A stretch of DNA of 64,000 bases from positions 82,802-146,801 of the forward strand of contig NZ_BMHH01000010.1 of NCBI RefSeq assembly GCF_014640615.1. Reading direction: 5' to 3'. The stretch comes from Paramesorhizobium endophyticum. GTDB lineage: Bacteria; Pseudomonadota; Alphaproteobacteria; Rhizobiales; Rhizobiaceae. Numbering within the stretch: position 1 is the stretch's first letter; each line of letters begins with the position of its first letter. Below the pieces are notes generated by a model, which was given only the letters and a program-made list of their open reading frames with translations, made no database searches and was not told where the DNA came from. The translations under genes were made by a program, and so were the position numbers. Shown here in pieces: positions 58,497 to 64,000 of this stretch.

Positions 58497-60053
58497 ATGG
58501 CTTTCGGAAATCGGTCCGGTTCTCTTCGCGCTGGTGTTGCGGCGCTTGCCATCGGGGCAATGACGGTCTCGGCGCTGGCGCAGGTAAAGGTTCAACCGGC
58601 CCCAGCCCCGGCCGCGCCCGCGATGCCGGCGCAGCCGACCCCGCAGCGGGCAGGCCCGGCATCGGTGGCGGATCTTGCCGCACGGCTGATCGACTCGGTG
58701 GTGAACGTCTCCACGGCGCAGAATGTGAAGACGCCCGAAACAGGCGACCAGCCCCCGATACCGCAATTGCCCGAGGATTCGCCCTTCCAGGAGTTCTTCA
58801 ACGATTTCTTCGGCCCGCAGGGCAAGGGCGGCGAGGAGTCGCGCCGGGTCCAGTCGCTGGGCTCCGGCTTCGTCATCGACGCGGAAAAGGGCATCATCGT
58901 CACCAACAATCACGTCATCTCGGATGCCGATGAGATCGAGGTCAATTTCAACGACGGCACGAAGCTCAAGGCGACGGTGCTGGGCAAGGACACGAAGACC
59001 GATCTGGCAGTGCTGAAGATCGATCCGAAGAAGCATAAGCTGACGGCGGTGAAGTTCGGCGACTCGTCCAAGGCGCGCATCGGCGACTGGGTCATGGCCA
59101 TCGGCAACCCCTTCGGCCTTGGCGGCACGGTGACTGTGGGCATCATCTCGGCCCGCAACCGCAACATCAATTCCGGCCCCTATGACAGCTTCATCCAGAC
59201 GGATGCGGCGATCAACCGGGGCAATTCCGGCGGTCCGCTTTTCGACATGGACGGCAATGTCATCGGCGTCAACACCGCGATCATCTCGCCCTCCGGCGGC
59301 TCGATCGGCATCGGCTTCGCCATCCCCTCCGAAATGGCGGTGCCGGTCATCGACCAGCTCAAGGAATTCGGCGAGACGCGGCGCGGCTGGCTCGGCGTGC
59401 GCATCCAGCCGATCACGGAGGAGCTGGCCGAAAGCCTGGGCCTGGCCTCGATCAAGGGGGCGCTGGTGTCCGGCCTGGTGGAAGGCAGCAATGTCGACAA
59501 CAAGGAGATCAAGCCGGGCGACGTGATCGTCAAGTTCGACGGCAAGCCGGTGGACAGCGCGCGCGACCTGCCGCGCATCGTGGCGGAAAGCCCGGTCGGC
59601 AAGGAAGTGGACGTCGTCGTTATCCGCAAGGGCAAGGAGGAGACCGTCAAGGTCAAGCTCGGGCGGCTCGAGGAATTCGAAAAGAAGGACACGAAGGACG
59701 ACGCCAAGGAGAAGGACACGGACAAGAAGAGCGGCGAGGCCGACAAGCCCGCTACCGTCAATGTGCTGGGCATGAAGCTTTCCGCCCTCGACGACGCGAC
59801 GCGCGGGAAATTCCAGATCGCGCCGGAAGTCCAGGGCGTGGTGGTGACCGAGGTCGCGCCCAATTCCTCCGCCGCGGAAAAACGCATCCAGCCGGGCGAG
59901 GTTATCGTCGATCTCGGTCAGGAACCGGTGACCTCGCCGGACGACGTGAAAAAGCGCGTCGACAAATTGCGCCAGGAAGGGCGGAAGAACGCGCTGCTGA
60001 TGCTTGCGTCGAAGACGGGGGAATTGCGGTTTGTGACGGTGCGGGTGGAGTAG
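58497..60053 (+). CDS. degP: Periplasmic serine protease/chaperone DegP (Do family)
   Basis: DegP degrades or refolds misfolded envelope proteins. A signal peptide (residues 1-29, ending ALA), a trypsin-like domain with the triad H139 (TNNHVIS), D169 (KTDLAVLK) and S244 (RGNSGGPL), PDZ1 (about 290-390), a Lys/Asp-rich linker (about 395-422) and PDZ2 (about 425-515) are seen in 518 residues. ATG at 58497 follows GGAG by eight bases; an upstream TTG is less likely. The charged linker is long for the family. It lies beside hflKC/DUF2065, all envelope-quality-control genes. Confidence 0.96.
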   Translation: MAFGNRSGSLRAGVAALAIGAMTVSALAQVKVQPAPAPAAPAMPAQPTPQRAGPASVADLAARLIDSVVNVSTAQNVKTPETGDQPPIPQLPEDSPFQEFFNDFFGPQGKGGEESRRVQSLGSGFVIDAEKGIIVTNNHVISDADEIEVNFNDGTKLKATVLGKDTKTDLAVLKIDPKKHKLTAVKFGDSSKARIGDWVMAIGNPFGLGGTVTVGIISARNRNINSGPYDSFIQTDAAINRGNSGGPLFDMDGNVIGVNTAIISPSGGSIGIGFAIPSEMAVPVIDQLKEFGETRRGWLGVRIQPITEELAESLGLASIKGALVSGLVEGSNVDNKEIKPGDVIVKFDGKPVDSARDLPRIVAESPVGKEVDVVVIRKGKEETVKVKLGRLEEFEKKDTKDDAKEKDTDKKSGEADKPATVNVLGMKLSALDDATRGKFQIAPEVQGVVVTEVAPNSSAAEKRIQPGEVIVDLGQEPVTSPDDVKKRVDKLRQEGRKNALLMLASKTGELRFVTVRVE

Positions 60054-60109
60054 GAAGTCTTTTTCTGCTGGGTTTCTGCTCGTTGCGCCGCCATCGAAGC
60101 CACCTGTGC

Positions 60110-60251
60110 GCCCTTCACCCTCGTCCTTCGAGGCTCGCTTCGCGAGCACCTCAGGATGAGGGTGAAGGATTGCGACGTTGCAGTAGCCCTCATCCTGAGG
60201 TGCGTAGTGTAGCGCAGCGGAACGAAGCCTCGAAGGGCGAGGGCGCTTGGC
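60110..60251. repeat. Family II paired palindromic repeat, copy 4 (inverted orientation)
   Basis: Units at 60111-60168 and 60187-60243 are in inverted orientation with only 18 bases between, shorter than in the other copies. GCGCTTGGC is on the right, as in the copy near 38.6 kb. The remainder of the gap 60054-60422 between degP and the convergent GNAT gene holds no gene. Confidence 0.87.
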
Positions 60252-60422
60252 GTTCCCATTAAAACAGGAAGGCACTCTAACCTACGCTGTTGGTTGAGGC
60301 GCTATCGCAACGCATCGGCCTTCTTCCTTGTGGGGCCGAAACGCGGGCGAGACCCGTGGCTCGCCCCGGGGGGGCGGTGGCCGCGCGAAAAGCGCGGTCG
60401 GATGAGGGGTAATTCGCCTTGG

Positions 60423-60983
60423 CTATGCCTTCTCCGCCCACTCCTCCCGCGTAATGCTATAAACCACATGCGGCTTCAGATGCGGGGTGGCCTCGCTGAC
60501 GCGCGGGTGGTCGAAGTCGCGGGCAGGCTCGCGCTTCATGCCGAGGCGCTCCATGACGGCGGTGGAGCGGCGGTTGTTGTGAACCGCGAAGGAGACGATC
60601 TCGTCCAGCCCGCGTTCATCGAAGCCGAGGGTGAACAGCCGGCGTCCGGCTTCCGTTACATAGCCCTTTCCCCAATGGCGTTTTGCCAGCCGCCAGCCGA
60701 TTTCGACGGTTCCCTTCCGAAAATGCGGCTCAAGATCGGTGCGCACGAGGCCGGTAAAGCCAATGCAGGCACCCGAGGCGCGCTCTTCGAGGGCATAGAA
60801 TCCGTAGCCGGTTTCATCGATATCCCGCTGCAACCTGTCGAACAATTCGTCGGACTGGTCGCGGCTGCGGATGAAGCCGAAAAATTCCATGACATCTGGA
60901 TCGGAGTTGATCTCGTGGAAGAGCGCGCGCTCGCTATCTTGCCAGTTGCGGATAATCAGCCGTTCGGTCTCTGTGATAATCAT
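60423..60983 (-). CDS. GNAT family N-acetyltransferase (RimJ/RimL type)
   Basis: A 186-residue GNAT protein: ETERLIIRNWQDSERALFHEINSDPDVM (in part) at the N-terminus, EIGWRLAKRHWGKGYVTEAGRRL with the acetyl-CoA loop R/Q-x-x-G-x-G/A equivalent (RHWGKGYVTEA), and the final FAVHNNRRSTAVMERLGMK. This subgroup acetylates N-termini or small molecules; the substrate is unknown. Its ATG overlaps the serB stop by four bases, so the two are cotranscribed. Confidence 0.92.
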   Translation of the reverse strand: MIITETERLIIRNWQDSERALFHEINSDPDVMEFFGFIRSRDQSDELFDRLQRDIDETGYGFYALEERASGACIGFTGLVRTDLEPHFRKGTVEIGWRLAKRHWGKGYVTEAGRRLFTLGFDERGLDEIVSFAVHNNRRSTAVMERLGMKREPARDFDHPRVSEATPHLKPHVVYSITREEWAEKA

Positions 60984-61867
60984 TGGACGAAATCCGTCTT
61001 GCGGTAACCCTGTATATAAAGCAGCGCGGAGAGGTCGCCATGGTCGATGCGGACCTTGGCCTGCGCCGCAACCACCGGCTTGGCGTGGAGGGCGACGCCG
61101 GTGCCGGCGAGTTGCAGCATGCCCAGATCGTTGGCGCCGTCGCCGACCGCGATGGCGTCCTCGGGGGTGATCCCAAGCCGCGCGCAGATGTCGAGGAGGC
61201 GCTCGACCTTGGCTTCGCGGCCAAGAATCGGCTCGGCCACTTCTCCGGTCAGCCGCTCGCCATCGTCAAGCAGCAGGTTGGCGCGGTCCTCGTTGAAGCC
61301 GATCATCTGGGCGATGCGGCGGGTGAAGACCGTGAAGCCGCCCGAGACGAGGGCGGTATAGGCGCCGTGCTTTTTCATCGTGCGCACCAGTTCGACCCCG
61401 CCCGGCGTCAGCGTGATGCGGCTGGCGATCACCTTGTCGATGACGGAGAGGGGCAGGTCCTTGAGCAGCGCTACCCGGGCGCGCAAGGCGGGTTCGAAGG
61501 CGATCTCGCCATTCATCGCCTGCGCGGTGATCTCCGCCACCGCGTCACGCAGGCCTGCTTCCTCCGCAAGCTCGTCGATGCATTCCTGGCCGATCATGGT
61601 GGAATCCATGTCGGCGATCAGCACCTTCTTGCGCCTGGTATCCTGATCCTGCACGACGATATCGACCGGCTCGCCACCCATGGCATCCTTCAGCGCCTGA
61701 GTGGCCTCGGCGGCGTCCGTGCCGTCTTTCAGCGCCAGATCGCACGCGATGCCGTCGGCGAGCCAGTAAAGTCCGGTTGCATTGACCGCGCCGGAGGCTT
61801 TAATCCCCAATGACGGGACGAGGACAGGGCGAGCCGGATTGGAAATAAGCGTGGCAATGAGCGGCAT
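60980..61867 (-). CDS. serB: Phosphoserine phosphatase SerB
   Basis: SerB dephosphorylates phosphoserine, the last step of serine synthesis. A short N-terminal domain (about 1-75) precedes the HAD domain: motif I D86-M-D88-[21 protein letters not shown] (motif II region), and [10 protein letters not shown] (motif III). ATG at 61867 gives 295 residues, normal for this group; the frame extends upstream over miaA on the other strand and is not coding there. The start is only 12 bases from the divergent miaA start. Confidence 0.95.
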   Translation of the reverse strand: MPLIATLISNPARPVLVPSLGIKASGAVNATGLYWLADGIACDLALKDGTDAAEATQALKDAMGGEPVDIVVQDQDTRRKKVLIADMDSTMIGQECIDELAEEAGLRDAVAEITAQAMNGEIAFEPALRARVALLKDLPLSVIDKVIASRITLTPGGVELVRTMKKHGAYTALVSGGFTVFTRRIAQMIGFNEDRANLLLDDGERLTGEVAEPILGREAKVERLLDICARLGITPEDAIAVGDGANDLGMLQLAGTGVALHAKPVVAAQAKVRIDHGDLSALLYIQGYRKTDFVQ

Positions 61868-61879
61868 GGGACACCTTGG

Positions 61880-62782
61880 ATGATCGAGAATGCGATCCTG
61901 ATAGCCGGGCCGACGGCAAGCGGCAAGTCGGCGCTGGCTTTGAGGCTGGCGCGGGAGGAGGGCGGCTTCATCGTCAATGCCGATTCCATGCAGGTCTATG
62001 ACGTGCTTGATGGGCTGACCGCGCGGCCGCAGGCGGAGGATCTCGCCGCCGCTCCGCATTTTCTCTACGGCCATGTGCCGCCCTCGGAAGCCTATTCCAC
62101 CGGCCAATGGTTTGACGATGTGGAGGCGGTGTTGCAGCGGCCCGAGCTTCGGGGGCGCGTGCCGGTGTTCGTCGGCGGCACCGGGCTTTATTTCCGCGCG
62201 CTGCTCGGCGGCCTATCGCAGATGCCTGACGTGCCGGAGGAGGTGCGCGAGCGCTGGCGGGCGCGGCTTATCGGGGAGGGGGGCCCAGCGCTGCATGATG
62301 TGCTCAAGGGGATGGACCCGATGGCCGCCCATATTCTGAGGCCCTCCGATGGGCAGAGGATCGTGCGGGCGCTGGAGGTGATGGAGGCCTCAGGCCGTTC
62401 CATCTATGACTGGCAGAAGCAGCGGGGCAGGGCGCTGGTGGATGAGACAGCCGCGCGCAAGCTCGTTATCCTGCCGGATCGGGCCTGGCTCGCCGAGCGC
62501 ATTGCGCGGCGTTTCGACGCAATGATGGCGGCAAGCGCGGTGGAAGAGGTCGAAGCGCTGCTGCGTTTGAAGCTCTCGGAACAGCTCCCGGCGATGAAAG
62601 CCATTGGCGTGCGCGAGATCGGCGCGGCGATATCAGGGGAAATCACGCTGGAAGAGGCCTCCGAGCGGGCAAAAGCGGCGACGAGGCAATATGCCAAGCG
62701 CCAAATGACCTGGTTTCGCAACCAACTTGACGCCAGCTGGAAGCTTTTACGCGATGTAAACCAGCCGGAGGTTTTTTCCTGA
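61880..62782 (+). CDS. miaA: tRNA dimethylallyltransferase MiaA
   Basis: MiaA transfers dimethylallyl to N6 of A37 in tRNAs reading UNN codons. The P-loop is GPTASGKS (10-17), followed by [29 protein letters not shown] (about 98-108), and the C-terminal [14 protein letters not shown] and [15 protein letters not shown] blocks. 300 residues is normal. The ATG has only CCTTGG upstream, because the space is shared with the divergent serB. Confidence 0.96.
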   Translation: MIENAILIAGPTASGKSALALRLAREEGGFIVNADSMQVYDVLDGLTARPQAEDLAAAPHFLYGHVPPSEAYSTGQWFDDVEAVLQRPELRGRVPVFVGGTGLYFRALLGGLSQMPDVPEEVRERWRARLIGEGGPALHDVLKGMDPMAAHILRPSDGQRIVRALEVMEASGRSIYDWQKQRGRALVDETAARKLVILPDRAWLAERIARRFDAMMAASAVEEVEALLRLKLSEQLPAMKAIGVREIGAAISGEITLEEASERAKAATRQYAKRQMTWFRNQLDASWKLLRDVNQPEVFS

Positions 62783-62878
62783 CGGAGCGGCAAACAGCGA
62801 TTATTTGAAGGCGCAATTAACGGGCGGGAAACGCCTGCTGGTTGAAATGTGCTGGCGGGTAGGGGCAGCGGATTACAT

Positions 62879-63670
62879 ATGCGTTTTCACAAATCAGAGA
62901 CATCGTTCTTCATCCTGATCGTCTTTCTGGGTGGGGTGGGCATCATGCTCTACCGTGCCTGGACGGCGCTGGAGATGCTGCAGCCGCTTGCCGTCAGCCC
63001 GGATATCGCGCTGCTGGTCGATTATATCGGCCAGGCCAACGGCATCGCCGCGCTGTTCCTGGCGGCGGCGCTGCTATGCGGCATCTTCCTCATTTATCCG
63101 CAGATACGCTTTCAGGCGCACGATCATGGCAAGCTGCGGAAGATGACGCAGATCCTCTCGGCCCGGTCCGAGTCTTTGGCGCAGGCGGCGCTCACCGATG
63201 GCCTGACGGGAATGCAGAACCGGCGCTATTTCGACGAGGCGCTGAAGGAATATCTCGTGCAGTTCGGCCGTATCGACAAGCCGGTCGGGCTGATGATCCT
63301 CGATCTCGACCATTTCAAATCGATCAACGACACCTATGGGCATGATGTGGGCGACGCGGTGCTGCGCGAGGTGGCGCGCTGCCTGAAGGATTATACGCGC
63401 TATCACGACGTGGTGGCGCGCCTCGGCGGGGAGGAATTCGCGATCGTCGTCTCCAATATGGGGAAGGAGCGCCTTGCCAAGCTCGCCGAGCGGATACGCA
63501 AGGCGGTTTCCGAGCTCAGCCTCAAGGTGGAAGACGCCCATCTCACGGTGACGACCAGCATCGGAGCAGCCGAGTGGGACCGCCGCGAGAACTGGCAGGA
63601 TTTTTATCGCCGGGCGGACAAGCTGCTCTATCAGGCGAAGAATATGGGGCGGGACCGGGTTTGCGTGTGA
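62879..63670 (+). CDS. Membrane-anchored diguanylate cyclase (GGDEF)
   Basis: The 263-residue protein has two membrane helices (about 10-28 and 52-75), a short coiled-coil linker and one GGDEF domain. The active site is GGEEF (183-187), compatible with activity, and R174-x-x-D177 five residues before it forms the c-di-GMP feedback I-site. Substrate GTP-binding and Mg motifs (DLDHFKSIND) are intact. No sensor domain beyond the membrane part. ATG at 62879 is chosen; an upstream GTG-like start adds ten unlikely residues. Possibly controls adhesion or motility by c-di-GMP. Confidence 0.93.
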   Translation: MRFHKSETSFFILIVFLGGVGIMLYRAWTALEMLQPLAVSPDIALLVDYIGQANGIAALFLAAALLCGIFLIYPQIRFQAHDHGKLRKMTQILSARSESLAQAALTDGLTGMQNRRYFDEALKEYLVQFGRIDKPVGLMILDLDHFKSINDTYGHDVGDAVLREVARCLKDYTRYHDVVARLGGEEFAIVVSNMGKERLAKLAERIRKAVSELSLKVEDAHLTVTTSIGAAEWDRRENWQDFYRRADKLLYQAKNMGRDRVCV

Positions 63671-63683
63671 GGCGCACATAAGG

Positions 63684-63712
63684 AGAGGCCGGCTCGGAAG
63701 CCGGCCTCTTTT
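63684..63712 (+). terminator. Rho-independent terminator after the GGDEF gene
   Basis: GAGGCCGGCT and AGCCGGCCTC form a ten-base stem with a CGGA loop, followed by TTTT. It lies between convergent genes and could work on both strands. Confidence 0.93.
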
Positions 63713-63730
63713 GGTTAGGGGCTTAGGTGT

Positions 63731-64000
63731 TTAGCGCGAGGGACCGCTGTGGCCACCGCCATTGCCTCCACCGGAGCGGCTGACCGTCACGCCATGCGAG
63801 CCGGACGAAACGCCGCCGATGGAAGGACCGCCCGCCTGGTTTGCCGAGCCGATACGGGGTCCACCCAACTGGGCTTCCCTGCCGATCGACGGACCGCTAC
63901 GCAGATGCTGTCCGCCATTGCCGCTCGGGGTCGAGTGCGGGTTGACCGGCGGGTTGCCCTTGTGCGGCTGGGTGCCGTTGTCGCCATGGTTGCCGCCATT
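63731..64000 (-). CDS. Gly/Asn/Ser-rich protein, C-terminal part (5' end beyond window)
   Basis: The minus-strand frame is open from the window edge to TAA (stop at 63731-63733) for 89 codons. Composition is dominated by G, N, S, P and H, with loosely repeated units such as GGPSIGG, SGPSIGRE and GGPRIGS, ending GGGHSGPSR. It faces the GGDEF gene and its terminator. Such low-complexity tails are found in secreted or surface proteins; no family is recognised and the start is not visible. Confidence 0.6.
   Translation of the reverse strand, partial: NGGNHGDNGTQPHKGNPPVNPHSTPSGNGGQHLRSGPSIGREAQLGGPRIGSANQAGGPSIGGVSSGSHGVTVSRSGGGNGGGHSGPSR

Noticed and set aside
33494..60251. Family I and II repeats as possible CRISPR arrays
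   Set aside because: Copies are scattered, paired and inverted, not tandem with regular spacers, and no cas genes are present.
58272..60275. 667-codon minus-strand frame opposite degP
   Set aside because: Antisense shadow of degP; no ribosome site and no recognisable domain.

Overview
The window is one contiguous piece of a GC-rich alphaproteobacterial chromosome, almost certainly order Hyphomicrobiales (Rhizobiales; Brucella/Phyllobacterium/Rhizobium relatives). Four things point there: the complete division and cell-wall (dcw) cluster with lpxC, bamD, recN and ligA behind it; a split, circularly permuted tmRNA gene with the tag ANDNYAEARLAA; an alpha-type SspB next to a DUF4169 protein; and the style of the dispersed intergenic palindromes. 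No ribosomal RNA, tRNA, prophage, IS element or CRISPR array was seen. The genes are mostly core housekeeping genes; accessory material is limited to a VapBC module, a decayed antitoxin, a few small membrane proteins and many dispersed repeats.

Layout. 1-26 kb: mraZ(partial)-rsmH-ftsL-ftsI-murE-murF-mraY-murD-ftsW-murG-murC-murB-(small coiled-coil protein)-ddl-ftsQ-ftsA-ftsZ-lpxC-bamD-recN-ligA, all on the + strand with many 1-4 base start/stop overlaps. Together they make the UDP-muramyl-pentapeptide, lipid I and lipid II, flip and polymerise it at the septum, and position the divisome; lpxC and bamD supply lipid A and outer-membrane assembly. Three large paired palindromes interrupt the cluster (after murF, murD and ftsZ). 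26-35 kb: a DUF2461 gene, azlCD behind a perfect FNR/FixK-type box, two overlapping small membrane-protein genes behind pepP, prmA, a copper chaperone (SCO1) with a tiny membrane partner, a hexapeptide acyltransferase, creA and a dicarboxylate-type symporter. 35-42 kb: AbrB/VapC toxin-antitoxin pair, uvrD, a kinase-like protein with an acyl-CoA-synthetase-like tail, a UPF0303 protein, a GlcD-type flavoprotein and a HAD hydrolase. 42-50 kb: a very large AsmA-like protein carrying in-frame repeat insertions; the sspB-DUF4169-RHH operon; a TetR/MFS efflux pair with two abutting operators; an ATPase. 50-64 kb: ssrA (tmRNA), a DUF2853 gene, thyA, then a gap region with a decayed antitoxin, a dehydratase-like SDR and its divergent MmyB-type regulator, then folA-hflK-hflC, DUF2065, degP, GNAT-serB, miaA, a diguanylate cyclase, and the 3' end of a Gly/Asn-rich protein that runs off the window.

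The most interesting non-gene signal is the repeat content. Two unrelated families (three and four copies) are each built as inverted pairs of palindromic units around a conserved centre, an architecture like REPINs/RIMEs, and one pair of repeat tracts has been absorbed in frame into the AsmA-like gene. I found no clearly new multi-gene system such as a defence island or biosynthetic cluster; the best leads are the kinase/AMP-ligase-tail fusion, the small overlapping membrane genes, the shared C-terminal/N-terminal motif in SspB and DUF4169, and the in-frame repeat peptides.
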